A stretch of 64,000 nucleotides of DNA from a bacterium (GCA_027310575.1 DAIDAO010000052.1:58318-122317); one strand, 5' to 3'. Positions 34,299 through 43,151 are shown, counted from the stretch's first letter. Numbers and translations are program-made. The notes: a model not told the origin generated them from the letters alone.

Positions 34299-35078
34299 TC
34301 ACAGCAGAGGGACGATGCCGTCCACGTTGGGGAGCTTGGCCAGGAGCCTGCGCCCCTTCGCGTCCTGATCTATCCCGCTCGTCACCAGAATTGGGTCTAT
34401 GCCAGCTCTAAGGGCGCCCTCTATGTCCGTGTCGAGCTGGTCCCCCACCATCACAGCCTCCTCTCTGCGGCATCCGGCGCGCTTCAGCGCGATCCTGAAC
34501 ATCAGGGGGGAGGGCTTCCCGATTACAGTCGCCCGCTTCCCGCTCGCGTACTCTATGGCCCTGACGAGCGGGCCGGCTGCCATTGCTGGTCCAGTCTTGT
34601 ACATGAAGAGGGCGGAGTCGTGGGTCGCGACTATTTCCGCTCCCCGCCGCGCGAGCCGAGCCGCGTGGTCGAGTGTTTCGTACGTGACGCCCCTGTCAAG
34701 CCCTATGACCACGAAGTCGGCGCTTTCTCCATCGACGCGCGCGTGGCCGCACTTCTTCATCTCGGAGTCGAGCCCTCCTTCCCCTACCAGGAAGTAGGAC
34801 ACAGGCCCGTGCTTCTCGCTGAGGTACTCAGCGGTCATCTGCCCGCTCGTCAGGACCTCCTCCCTTCTGACGGGTATCTCGAAGTCGGCGAGCCTCTGGT
34901 ATACGGTCTCTGAGGCGTCGGTGCTGTTGTTCGTGAGCACGTAGAGCTTGCGGCCGCGCTCCCTGAGGGCCTCGATTGCCTTGGTCCCGCCTATCTTGAC
35001 CCTGCTCTCCTTGCCCCTGTAGAAGACGCCGTCGAGGTCGAAGAGGAACAGCCTCTTGTCCCTGAGGAGCCTCTTCAC
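34299..35078 (-). CDS. HAD-family phosphatase, NagD-like (class IIA cap)
   Basis: A 259-residue HAD hydrolase: motif I FLFDLDGVFYRG, motif II YVLTNNSTD, Lys motif VIGKPSP, motif III/IV MVGDQLDTDIEGA. The C2a cap between motifs II and III (about 80-190) is typical of NagD / p-nitrophenylphosphatase-like enzymes, which dephosphorylate nucleotides or phosphoglycolate. The track start runs upstream through the aconitase X gene in another frame; I use GTG 35078, overlapping that gene's stop by 4 bases. Probably cotranscribed with it. Confidence 0.88.
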   Translation of the reverse strand: MKRLLRDKRLFLFDLDGVFYRGKESRVKIGGTKAIEALRERGRKLYVLTNNSTDASETVYQRLADFEIPVRREEVLTSGQMTAEYLSEKHGPVSYFLVGEGGLDSEMKKCGHARVDGESADFVVIGLDRGVTYETLDHAARLARRGAEIVATHDSALFMYKTGPAMAAGPLVRAIEYASGKRATVIGKPSPLMFRIALKRAGCRREEAVMVGDQLDTDIEGALRAGIDPILVTSGIDQDAKGRRLLAKLPNVDGIVPLL

Positions 35079-35506
35079 CGCCCGAAGCTCACCTCGCCCG
35101 AGCCCGCGTCCACCTCTACCCTGTCCCCTGCTGCGATCTTCGAGTAGGCGTCCCTCGGCACGCCTCCGACGACCGGGATTCCCTTGCCATAGACCGCCTT
35201 CGCCATCACAGACCCGATCACAGCGGAGAGGTCGACCCCTTCGGTCACTATGGCCGCCGGATGGTTGCCCTCCCGGACAGTCTCGAGGAACCACGACGAA
35301 GCGGTCGTCGACCCCTTCCCGAAGGGATAGAACAGGACCCTCCCTCTGACGTTGGAGCCTCGTATGTCGCTCCTGACGTCGGTCACCTTCCCGGTCGAGG
35401 GTTCGACGCCATGGGCGAAGGTGAAGGCCCTGTTGGAGACGAGCGCCTCGCCTCTCGCCTGGCCAGGGACTAGCCCCCTTCCCCTCAGAGTCTGCTTCAA
35501 GCGCAC
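35075..35506 (-). CDS. aconitase X small subunit (DUF126), probable phosphomevalonate dehydratase
   Basis: A 143-residue swivel-domain protein of the DUF126 family. The motif GRVLFYPFGKGSTTASSWFLET matches the family, followed by KGIPVVGGVPRD. With the large subunit it forms aconitase X; in archaea the two-gene form has been shown to be phosphomevalonate dehydratase, making trans-anhydromevalonate 5-phosphate in the archaeal mevalonate pathway. GTG start at 35506 overlaps the large-subunit stop by 10 bases, so translation is coupled. Confidence 0.9.
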   Translation of the reverse strand: MRLKQTLRGRGLVPGQARGEALVSNRAFTFAHGVEPSTGKVTDVRSDIRGSNVRGRVLFYPFGKGSTTASSWFLETVREGNHPAAIVTEGVDLSAVIGSVMAKAVYGKGIPVVGGVPRDAYSKIAAGDRVEVDAGSGEVSFGR

Positions 35507-36705
35507 ACCTCGTCGATTATCTGCTTCTGCGGCGCGTAGCGGATCTTGACCTCCCCCTCTGCCGAGACGATCTCGGCGAGCTTCGCGGAGTTCGTCATCA
35601 CGACGTCGAAGCCGAGCCGCTTGAGGGGGGAGATCTCCGCGTCGGTGCTGTGAGTGATTCGCGCACCCGCGGCCTCTATGGTCGAGGCGATCCCGGTCCT
35701 CCCTGCCATGTCGTAGGCCTGCGAGGACGTGTACGCGTACATCTTGACCCCCTTCTTCAGCTTCCGCCCCTCGAGCATCCTGGCGAGCTCGCCGAGCTCC
35801 CCTGCAGAGAGGTGTGGCACCCCGAACGCCACGAGGTCTGGGAGCTCAGTCGTCTGGGTCAGGTCAGATTCCACTTCCTCGAGGGACGACCTCGTCACTT
35901 CTATCTCCTCGACCGACTCCCCCTTCGTGGCGTCTCGGAGCGCCCCTGTCCCTGGAGTGATGCCGGGGAGGTGGATCATCGTGACCGGCCCGGCTGCGGC
36001 CGCCCCAGCCCCGAGGTGCTTGACCTGGTCCGAGCCCACCCCGGCAGGGAGCCCTGCAAGCACAGGGACGCGGGAACCCGCGCTCTTGCCTATGCAGTAT
36101 CCGAGGGAACGGTAGTCGAGGTCCGAGAGGTCCCCAGCCGCGACCTTGAAAGCGACCTTCGCGACGCGGTCCTCGTCGTTCAGCATCCCGAACCTCGGGG
36201 TCATCCCCAGGATCGCGCACGCGACGTCCATTCCAGCCGTGATCTTGTTCGACCTGCACCCGATGACCGAGTTGGCGAAGACGACCGCGCTCGACTCGGC
36301 CCAGGCGACCGTCTCTCCCTGCTTAGGGAAGTTGCAGACCTGATACTGGACGCAGGTCCAGCACCTCATCCCCCCGAGCTTGGCATACGCGTCACAGAGC
36401 CTGAACTGCTGCTTGGCGTACTCTTCCGGGATGCCGAAGCTCCTCCAGTTCTGGAGGTCTATGCTCGCCGGGTCGACTGACGTGGGGACTGCGAACTTAC
36501 CCCCCGCCCCCGCGAACTTCTCGAGGACGTCGATGCCTGCCTCGTGGAGGCTGCTGAAGTGGGCGAGGACGTGGGCAGAGACTATCGGGACCAGGGAGTC
36601 GGCCCCCACAGCGTCCCCGACCCCGGTGACGATCTCCATCGCGAGCTGCTTCGCCTCGCCGCCTTCGCCGCGGAGCAGTTTCTCCTGCGCCGAATCGAGA
36701 TGCAA
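35497..36705 (-). CDS. aconitase X large subunit (DUF521), probable phosphomevalonate dehydratase
   Basis: A 402-residue catalytic subunit. It keeps the family's Fe-S cysteine region (CWTCVQYQVCNFPKQGETVAWAESSAV), with ANSVIGCRSNK and VPVLAGLP further on. It pairs with DUF126 encoded just downstream. The separate-subunit archaeal form supports phosphomevalonate dehydratase rather than the bacterial hydroxyproline-related enzymes (family knowledge). ATG start at 36705. A Nudix protein resembling IPP isomerase occurs elsewhere in the window. Confidence 0.92.
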   Translation of the reverse strand: MHLDSAQEKLLRGEGGEAKQLAMEIVTGVGDAVGADSLVPIVSAHVLAHFSSLHEAGIDVLEKFAGAGGKFAVPTSVDPASIDLQNWRSFGIPEEYAKQQFRLCDAYAKLGGMRCWTCVQYQVCNFPKQGETVAWAESSAVVFANSVIGCRSNKITAGMDVACAILGMTPRFGMLNDEDRVAKVAFKVAAGDLSDLDYRSLGYCIGKSAGSRVPVLAGLPAGVGSDQVKHLGAGAAAAGPVTMIHLPGITPGTGALRDATKGESVEEIEVTRSSLEEVESDLTQTTELPDLVAFGVPHLSAGELGELARMLEGRKLKKGVKMYAYTSSQAYDMAGRTGIASTIEAAGARITHSTDAEISPLKRLGFDVVMTNSAKLAEIVSAEGEVKIRYAPQKQIIDEVCA

Positions 36706-36730
36706 ACGATTGACAGCGGTTTAGTATCAG

Positions 36731-36736
36731 TTAAAA
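36731..36736 (+). promoter_or_regulatory. TATA-like box for the Fe-alcohol dehydrogenase
   Basis: CAGTTAAAAACT is centred 26-27 nt before TTG 36760. It places the start there rather than at the track start 36544, which lies inside the divergent gene. Confidence 0.6.
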
Positions 36737-36759
36737 ACTCGTCTCGCGTTCTTCTTCCG

Positions 36760-37905
36760 TTGAAGTTCTCCTACTTCCTGCCCACCAAGCTTTCCTTCGG
36801 TTTCGGGACGCTGGGCACGCTCGGGTCCGAGGCAAAGGCGCTCGGCGCCTCCAGGGCGCTGGTGGTGACGGACAAGGTCATGGTCAGCACGGGAATCGCC
36901 CAGCGCGCTACGGAGAGCCTTGGGATAGCGTTCGACGTCTTCGATGGCGTCGAAGCCGAGCCGAGGATAGAGGTAGCCCAGGCAGTTGCGGACAGGGCGA
37001 GGTCGGCGAAGTACGATCTGGTGGTCGGCGTAGGAGGCGGGAGCTCCATGGATATGGCCAAGGTCGCTGCCGGCTTCGCGACCAACGAAGGGCCCGCCAG
37101 GTCCTTCGTAGGCAACAACCTCTTCTCCAAGAAGCCTCTGCCGTCGATAATGGTGCCTACCACCGCGGGGACTGGCGCCGAGCTGACGGTCACGTCGATG
37201 GTGACTGTCGAGGGGCACAAGCAGTGGATCAACAGCCAGCTCCTCCTGCCGTCTGTGGCAGTGGTGGACCCCGACCTCACGATGAGCATGCCCCAAGGCG
37301 TCACCGCGGCGACCGGGATGGACGCGCTCTGCCACAACACAGAGGCGTACCTCTCGAGCCTGGCCAGCCCGATCACCGACTCGGCCGCCCTCGAAGGCGT
37401 CCGGCTCATCGTCCAGAACCTGGAGAAGGCGTTCGATTCGGGAGGCGACAGGATGGCGAGGGAATCGATGAGCCTCGGCGCTCTGATGGGGGGCATCGCC
37501 CTCCAGGCGAAGATGGTCTACGGGCACTCGATAGGATACACGATCGCGACCAGGTTCAGGCTGGCGCACGGCGTCTCCTGCGGCCTGCCGCTCCCGTACA
37601 TCATCTCGAACTACGCCGTCGCGTGCGCACCGAAGATGAAGAAGCTCGCTGAAGCCTACGGCGTCCCCCCCGACGACGACCCTGCTGAACTCGGCAGGGC
37701 GGTCGCAGAGAAGGCCAGGGGGATCGCTGAGCACCTGAAGATCCCCACCACCCTGAAGGAGCTGGGGGTCGCCGAGTCTGACCTGCCTACCCTTGCCGAG
37801 GAGTGCCTGGAAATGTACCCGAGGCCGAACAGCCCGCTGGTCTTCGACAGGCGGAGCATGAGCGAATTCTACAGGCGGATGTGGGAAGGGAACCTGGAAG
37901 GCTAG
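36760..37905 (+). CDS. iron-containing (group III) alcohol dehydrogenase
   Basis: A 381-residue NAD(P)H-dependent dehydrogenase. The nucleotide loop is VGVGGGSSMDMAK, the metal-binding region is GMDALCHNTEAYLS, and other metal-ligand histidines lie in YGHSIGYTI and RLAHGVSCG. N-terminus KFSYFLPTKLSFGFG fits the family. It reduces an aldehyde (for example succinic semialdehyde) or oxidises an alcohol. TTG start has a TATA-like box 26-27 nt upstream, hence leaderless. An aldehyde dehydrogenase gene follows 44 bases later, so the pair may act in sequence. Confidence 0.9.
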   Translation: MKFSYFLPTKLSFGFGTLGTLGSEAKALGASRALVVTDKVMVSTGIAQRATESLGIAFDVFDGVEAEPRIEVAQAVADRARSAKYDLVVGVGGGSSMDMAKVAAGFATNEGPARSFVGNNLFSKKPLPSIMVPTTAGTGAELTVTSMVTVEGHKQWINSQLLLPSVAVVDPDLTMSMPQGVTAATGMDALCHNTEAYLSSLASPITDSAALEGVRLIVQNLEKAFDSGGDRMARESMSLGALMGGIALQAKMVYGHSIGYTIATRFRLAHGVSCGLPLPYIISNYAVACAPKMKKLAEAYGVPPDDDPAELGRAVAEKARGIAEHLKIPTTLKELGVAESDLPTLAEECLEMYPRPNSPLVFDRRSMSEFYRRMWEGNLEG

Positions 37906-37949
37906 ACAAATCTTAAACACATGAAGAAGATGCTAGCGGGAGATTCGTC

Positions 37950-39416
37950 ATGAAGATGTTCATTCAGGGGCAGCCGGCGGACGCGCAGGGGGCAGACACG
38001 ATCAGGGTGGCGAACCCCGCGACCGGGGAGATTGTCGACTCGGTCCCGAAGGGGGGAAGGGAGGACGCGAAGAGGGCCATCGACGCTGCGAGTGATGCGT
38101 TCAAGGTCTGGTCGGAGAAGCCTGCGCTCGAGCGTTCCCGGACGCTGCTGAAGATATCGGAGACCGTTAGGGCCAACGTCGAGGACCTCGGCAGGACACT
38201 CACGCTGGAGCAGGGGAAGCCCCTCGGGGAGGCGAAGAGCGAGATCAACTCCTTCGCCAACACCTGCGAATACTACGCCGGACTGATAGGGAGGGAGAGG
38301 GGGGCCCAGACCCCGTTCTCGACCGGGGAGGGGTTCTTCATCGTAACGAAGAGGCCGCTCGGGGTGGTCGGGGCGATCCTGCCCTGGAACTTTCCTGTTT
38401 CGCTCATGGGGTGGAAGGTGGCGCCGGGGCTGGCCGCAGGAGACACGTTCGTGGTGAAGCCCGCAAGCACGACGCCGATCACAGACATCAAGGTCGCAAG
38501 CCTGATGGTGAAGGCTGGGCTGCCGCCTGGGGCAGTGAACGTGGTCACAGGTCCCGGAGGGGTGGTGGGGGAGGAGCTCCTCGACAACCCGAAGATCGCG
38601 AAGATCGCCTTCACAGGCGAGACCGGGACAGGGAAGCGCATAATGGAGGGCTCGTCGAAGTCGATCAAGCGGCTCACCCTGGAGCTTGGGGGCTCCGACC
38701 CGATGATCGTCTGCGACGACGCTGACCTGGCGCTGGCAGTAGAAGGGGCGGCGTGGGGGAGGTTCAGGAACTGCGGCCAGTCTTGCACCTCAGTGAAGAG
38801 GCTCTTCCTCTTCGACTCGATCGCAGACGAGTTCATCAGAGCATTCGTGGAGAAGGTGAAGACGATCAGGGTGGGCAACGGGCTCGACGCGTCGACCCAC
38901 ATGGGTCCGGTGCACACGGCCGAGCAGAGGGGGAAGGTCGAGAAGATGGTCGAAGACGCGGAGAACAGAGGCGCGAAGGACATCGTGAAGGGCGGAAGGC
39001 CGACAGACAAGGCGCTGCAGCAGGGGACGTTCTACGCGCCGGCGGTCCTTGGCGGCGTCGACTACGACGCGATGATGGCGAAAGAGGAGTGCTTCGGGCC
39101 TGCGCTCCCGATATTCAGGGTCAAGGACCTCGAGGAGGCGCTCGAGAGGGCCAACGACACGCCGTACGGGCTCGGGTCGTCCGTATGGACGAAGGACGTC
39201 GAGAAGGCGTACCATGCTGCGGAGAGGATACAGGCAGGCACGACGTGGGTCAACTCGCCCCCGATCGCCCGGGCAGAGGTCCCCTTCGGCGGGTTCAAGC
39301 AGAGCGGGTTCGGGCGCGAGCTCGGGATCGAGGGCCTGGACCACTACTACGAGACGAAGAGCATCCAGTTTCTGGAGTACGGCAAGGGCAAGAAGTGGGC
39401 GTTCCCGATCAACTGA
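37950..39416 (+). CDS. NAD(P)+-dependent aldehyde dehydrogenase (succinate-semialdehyde dehydrogenase-like)
   Basis: A 488-residue ALDH. LPWNFPV with the conserved Asn, FTGETGTGKRIM as the nucleotide-binding loop, the glutamate in LELGGSDP, and the catalytic cysteine in NCGQSCTS are all present. The ending PFGGFKQSGFGRELG is standard. It oxidises an aldehyde to acid; the context with an Fe-ADH suggests a C4 semialdehyde but that is inference. A TCTTAAAC box lies about 30 nt before the ATG. Confidence 0.92.
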   Translation: MKMFIQGQPADAQGADTIRVANPATGEIVDSVPKGGREDAKRAIDAASDAFKVWSEKPALERSRTLLKISETVRANVEDLGRTLTLEQGKPLGEAKSEINSFANTCEYYAGLIGRERGAQTPFSTGEGFFIVTKRPLGVVGAILPWNFPVSLMGWKVAPGLAAGDTFVVKPASTTPITDIKVASLMVKAGLPPGAVNVVTGPGGVVGEELLDNPKIAKIAFTGETGTGKRIMEGSSKSIKRLTLELGGSDPMIVCDDADLALAVEGAAWGRFRNCGQSCTSVKRLFLFDSIADEFIRAFVEKVKTIRVGNGLDASTHMGPVHTAEQRGKVEKMVEDAENRGAKDIVKGGRPTDKALQQGTFYAPAVLGGVDYDAMMAKEECFGPALPIFRVKDLEEALERANDTPYGLGSSVWTKDVEKAYHAAERIQAGTTWVNSPPIARAEVPFGGFKQSGFGRELGIEGLDHYYETKSIQFLEYGKGKKWAFPIN

Positions 39417-39422
39417 AGGCAG

Positions 39423-40652
39423 CTAGCGCGGGCCCGCCCTGACATCCCTCTGGTAGTACTTCGCCCAGGCGTTGTTGAGCGGGAACGCGAGCCTCTTGCC
39501 TATGACCCTCTCGAGCCAGATCGGTACGAGGAACTTTCGGTTGACGTCGAAGTAACCGTAGTACTTCTCGTCGCCTGTCTCGGCCTCTGCGAGCACCTGC
39601 CTGGCGGCGAAGTCCCCGCAGAAGGTCGCCCACGGGAGACCCACGCAGCCGAGGACCCTGTGAACCCATGGGGCGTCGGGCTCCCTCAGCACGGTGGGGA
39701 GCAGGTCCCTCGTCATGTCGATCCTCCCCATCCAGAACTGGATGAACCGCACCGAGCTCAGCTGCGGGAACGCCCTCCTGAACCCGGATATCACGTGGTC
39801 GACGACCCCGGAGGTGGTCGAGTCGTGCCTCGCGTAGGTAGTCAGCAGGCTACCCCCGCCGAGAAGGAGCCGCTTCGACCCGGTCATCCTGTAGTAGGAG
39901 TAGACGAGGTCCGAGTCCCAGCACTGGAAGGGCTCCAGGGGGAACATCGATTTCTGCTCAGCCGCGCTGAGCGGCTCGGTGATCGAGAGGAAGGTCTGCT
40001 CGTGATAGACGTTCCACGCGTACCGGTTCAGCTCCGGGCCCAGCTTGTCGGCGCAGAAGATTATCTGGTCAGCGGTGACCGACCCCATGTGCGTCTTCAC
40101 TGTGTGGCCGGACAGGGCCACGGCCCGCGAGGACTCGTAGACGCCCACGCCGCCGTCGATGAGCATCCCTTTGAGCCCCTGGGCGTATCTCAGGCCGTCG
40201 ACCCCGTAGGTGTTCCTGTACCTTACGGCTGCGGTGTACCCGCTGCTCCCGATCGCAGACCGCAGCTCGTCCCCCATGTAGATCTGCGAGTCGTACCCCA
40301 GCCCCCTCCTAGAGGAGTCCTCCTCCTGGACAGCCTTGATGCCACCCTTCCCCTTGCCTAGAAAGAGGCTGTCCTGCTTCTGGAGGTCGCAGTCGAATCC
40401 GCCCTTTCCGATGAGCTCGAGCATCCGTTCGATCCCCCGGACGGGGACCGCCCAGAGGTCTTTCGCGCCCTGGATCCCGAACCTCCGGACGAGCTGGGAC
40501 AGCTCCAGCTCGCTGTCCGGGGTCAGGAAGCCCGCGCTCTTCCCGGTCGAGCTCCCGCCGCAGATGTTCCCTTCGAGCAGCACGACCTTCTTCCCCGTGC
40601 CCATGAGCCTCGCTGCCGCGGCCAGCCCCGCGGCCCCTCCGCCGACCACCAA
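39423..40652 (-). CDS. FAD-dependent oxidoreductase (DAO family); N-terminus out of frame or non-canonical
   Basis: A flavoprotein of the glycine/D-amino-acid oxidase (DAO) family: Rossmann motif VVGGGAAGLAAAARL, the second FAD motif STGKSAGFLTP, and a C-terminal VLGCVGLPWATFCGD. The first canonical start is TTG 40652, which lies inside the first beta strand. The same frame upstream reads NWWFTTLIGTRRPIQPPLREDLKCDVL, a typical DAO N-terminus, back to the ClC stop, without any ATG/GTG/TTG. An ATG at 40753 overlapping the ClC stop would join this frame only if one base were added near 40731. A one-base deletion or sequencing error is therefore suspected. Substrate unknown. Confidence 0.8.
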   Translation of the reverse strand: MVVGGGAAGLAAAARLMGTGKKVVLLEGNICGGSSTGKSAGFLTPDSELELSQLVRRFGIQGAKDLWAVPVRGIERMLELIGKGGFDCDLQKQDSLFLGKGKGGIKAVQEEDSSRRGLGYDSQIYMGDELRSAIGSSGYTAAVRYRNTYGVDGLRYAQGLKGMLIDGGVGVYESSRAVALSGHTVKTHMGSVTADQIIFCADKLGPELNRYAWNVYHEQTFLSITEPLSAAEQKSMFPLEPFQCWDSDLVYSYYRMTGSKRLLLGGGSLLTTYARHDSTTSGVVDHVISGFRRAFPQLSSVRFIQFWMGRIDMTRDLLPTVLREPDAPWVHRVLGCVGLPWATFCGDFAARQVLAEAETGDEKYYGYFDVNRKFLVPIWLERVIGKRLAFPLNNAWAKYYQRDVRAGPR

Positions 40653-40745
40653 TACGTCGCACTTCAGGTCCTCCCGCAGCGGGGGCTGTATGGGGCGCCT
40701 CGTGCCTATGAGCGTCGTGAACCACCAGTTCTGTAGAAGCGTGGG

Positions 40746-42410
40746 TCACTCATCCTCCCCGTTCTGGTCCTTGGGTCCCCTTCCCGCCATCCCTGTAAGC
40801 CAGGATGCCACGGAAAGGTGCCGTTCGGCCAAATTCTCGTCCTTGAACCAGATCACACGCGCACGGAAGGTGTCGTCACTTGAGAATATGCCCACCACCT
40901 TCCCCTCGTTAGACGGGTCCACGACCGGGAGGCTGTCCACGCCGGATTCGGCCAGCCTGTCGGCTGCTGCCCGGGACGGCTCGTCCGGGTATGCGAACGT
41001 CTTCGGACGCGAGGAAAGCTCGCCTACGGTCAGGCCCGTGCCGTCCGTTCTCTTCATCAGCCTGCCGACGTCTTCGGCGGGAAGGTAGTCGACCAGTTCG
41101 CCCTTCTCGTCGACGACAGGGTAGCCGATGCGGACCCCTTCCCTCGAGACCTTCGACAGGAACTCCCTGATCGGGGTATCTCTCTTTACCTGTTCGAAGT
41201 CCGTGTGCATCACCCGCGAGACCGGGACCTGCTCCAGGACGTCGACCTGGTACTCCCTCGAGATGTGCACCCCCCTCCGCGCCACCTTCTCGGTCAGGAT
41301 GGAACGCTTCATCGTGAAGACGGTCACGAAGTCGGCCACGAGCGCCCCCACGAGGAGCGGGGGGAGGGAGCCCACGTTGCGGGTCAGCTCCAGCGTGAAG
41401 ACCACACCCGTGAACGGCGACCTCATCACGCCGCCGAGCATTGCGCCCATGCTCACGGCAGCGAAGAGCGTGGTCATCCCCGGCGGGAGGAACAGGGCCT
41501 CGAGGGAGCCGAGGGCCGCCCCCATCATCAGGAGAGGCGCCAGCACGCCGCCCGACGTCCCCGAGCCGAGAGATATCGACCAGATCGCCGCTTTGACGAC
41601 GAGTAGTGCCGCCGCGCCGCCGACCGCGATCTTCCCGAGGAGGAGGAGGTCGATCGAGTCGTACCCTACGCCAAGCGCCCGCGGGGCCAGGAGTCCGCCT
41701 ACCCCGACCGCGATGCTCCCCAGCGCGGGCCACCACATCCAATGGATCGGGAGCTTCCTGAAGGCGTCCTCCGCTGCGTAGACTGCGTATGTCAGGGCGG
41801 TGGAGGCGAGCCCGGCTATCAAACCGATTGCCAGCGCTGACAGCATGATCACCCAGTCCACAGCGGGGGTTGCCGGGAGGGGGAAGAGGGGGGCGTCACT
41901 CAGAAGGGACCATCGGACGACGGTCGCGGTGATGCTCGCCAGCCCTACCGGGATCAGGCTCCGCGGCCTCCACTCGAAGAGGAGGAGCTCCACGGCCAGC
42001 AGGACCGCGGCGACTGGCGTGTTGAAGGTGGCAGCCATGCCTGCCGCCGCCCCTGCGACGAGCAGGGTCTTCCTCTCCGAGGAGGTGACCCTCAGAGTCT
42101 GCCCCAGGACCGAGCCGAACGACCCCCCTGTCATGATGATCGGACCCTCGGCGCCGAACGGACCTCCTGACCCGATCGAGACCGCGGTGGACAGGGGCTT
42201 GAGTATCGTGACCTTGGGCTCGAGCTTGCTCTTGTTGATCAGAATGGCCTCGAGGGCTTCGGGGATCCCGTGCCCCCTTATCCTGTCTGAGCCGTACTTC
42301 GCCATCAGGCCGACCACGATGCCGCCTATGACAGGGACGCCCACGGCCAGGTAGCCGAGCTGGTTCCCGGCCGGGGAGACGAAGGCGGTCGAGAGCCTGC
42401 CGTAGTACAT
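40746..42410 (-). CDS. ClC chloride channel/antiporter with C-terminal CBS pair; start uncertain
   Basis: A ClC protein with the selectivity sequences GSGGPFGAEGP, a GTSGG loop (SLGSGTSGGVLAPLL) and GAMLGGVMRSPFT. The C-terminal about 145 residues hold two CBS domains (SRVMHTDFEQVKRDTPI and VGELSSRPKTFAYPDEP). The first canonical start is ATG 42410, but the frame is open to a TAG at 42607 and upstream codons encode a conserved first helix (LGDFPTANRRVVLISAVAVAIG...LIGFFTNL). No ATG/GTG/TTG lies in that extension; an ATT at 42587 sits about 26 nt after a GTAAATA box. Probably chloride/proton exchange. The FAD oxidoreductase follows. Confidence 0.88.
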   Translation of the reverse strand: MYYGRLSTAFVSPAGNQLGYLAVGVPVIGGIVVGLMAKYGSDRIRGHGIPEALEAILINKSKLEPKVTILKPLSTAVSIGSGGPFGAEGPIIMTGGSFGSVLGQTLRVTSSERKTLLVAGAAAGMAATFNTPVAAVLLAVELLLFEWRPRSLIPVGLASITATVVRWSLLSDAPLFPLPATPAVDWVIMLSALAIGLIAGLASTALTYAVYAAEDAFRKLPIHWMWWPALGSIAVGVGGLLAPRALGVGYDSIDLLLLGKIAVGGAAALLVVKAAIWSISLGSGTSGGVLAPLLMMGAALGSLEALFLPPGMTTLFAAVSMGAMLGGVMRSPFTGVVFTLELTRNVGSLPPLLVGALVADFVTVFTMKRSILTEKVARRGVHISREYQVDVLEQVPVSRVMHTDFEQVKRDTPIREFLSKVSREGVRIGYPVVDEKGELVDYLPAEDVGRLMKRTDGTGLTVGELSSRPKTFAYPDEPSRAAADRLAESGVDSLPVVDPSNEGKVVGIFSSDDTFRARVIWFKDENLAERHLSVASWLTGMAGRGPKDQNGEDE

Positions 42411-42646
42411 GAGGTTCGTGAAGAACCCTATCAGGTAGAGGAGCGCGACAGCTATGAAAGCGCCCGCGGCCCCGATGGCGACCGCGACCGCGCTGATTAG
42501 GACGACGCGCCTGTTCGCAGTCGGGAAGTCCCCCAGCTTGTCAACGCCCAGCGGTTCTCTCGTCGAATATACCCTCCGGTGGTAAATCGAACCGGCTCCT
42601 GCGTGTTGCTATTTACAACTTCCTGAGCGCAGACATCGACGCAGCC

Positions 42647-43063
42647 CTAGGCGGATGGGCGGGCGGCCACGTTGACCATCCAGTGGACGCCGAACCTGTC
42701 CGTCACCATGCCGAAGGTGTCCCCCCAGAACTGCTTGGCGAGCGGCATGTCGACCTTGCCTCCCTTGGCGAGGGCGTCGAAGACCGCCGTGAGCTTTCCG
42801 GCGTCACCGCCGGTTATGCTCATGTGGACGTTGTCCCCTACGGTCATCTTCATGCTAGGATGGACGTCGCTCGCCATTATCGTCATCTGCCCGCTCTTCA
42901 GTACCGCATGGACTATCAGGTCCTTCTCGGCTGGGGTCCGTGCCATCTTGACATCCCCGAAGGACTGCATGCTGAGTTCCCCTCCGAGGACCGACTGGTA
43001 GAACTTCATGGCTTCCCTGGCATTGCCGTTGAAGTTCAGGTACGGGTTGAGTGCTGGGTCCAT
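42647..43063 (-). CDS. VOC superfamily protein, PhnB-like
   Basis: A 138-residue glyoxalase/bleomycin-resistance fold protein of the PhnB/DUF1338-like class. NPYLNFNGNAREAMKFYQSVLGGEL opens the first beta-alpha-beta-beta-beta unit and KQFWGDTFGMVTDRFGVHWMVNV ends the second, a strong family signature. The metal-binding residues are not certain, and the reaction is unknown for this subgroup. ATG start is 25 nt after a CTTAAATAG box. Confidence 0.88.
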   Translation of the reverse strand: MDPALNPYLNFNGNAREAMKFYQSVLGGELSMQSFGDVKMARTPAEKDLIVHAVLKSGQMTIMASDVHPSMKMTVGDNVHMSITGGDAGKLTAVFDALAKGGKVDMPLAKQFWGDTFGMVTDRFGVHWMVNVAARPSA

Positions 43064-43083
43064 GACCCTCGACCGCTCCGCTT

Positions 43084-43092
43084 CTATTTAAG
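43084..43092 (-). promoter_or_regulatory. TATA-like box for the VOC gene
   Basis: CTTAAATAG on the minus strand is centred 25 nt before the ATG at 43063. Confidence 0.55.
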
Positions 43093-43117
43093 AAATGGAA
43101 ACGCCCGCTGGGCAATG

Positions 43118-43126
43118 TCTAAATAG
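43118..43126 (+). promoter_or_regulatory. TATA-like box for rpsJ
   Basis: TCTAAATAG is centred 30 nt before the ATG at 43152, giving a very short leader. With the divergent VOC box it forms a two-TATA intergenic region. Confidence 0.55.
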
Positions 43127-43151
43127 AGTTCTCAAACGCCGATGAAAGAAA

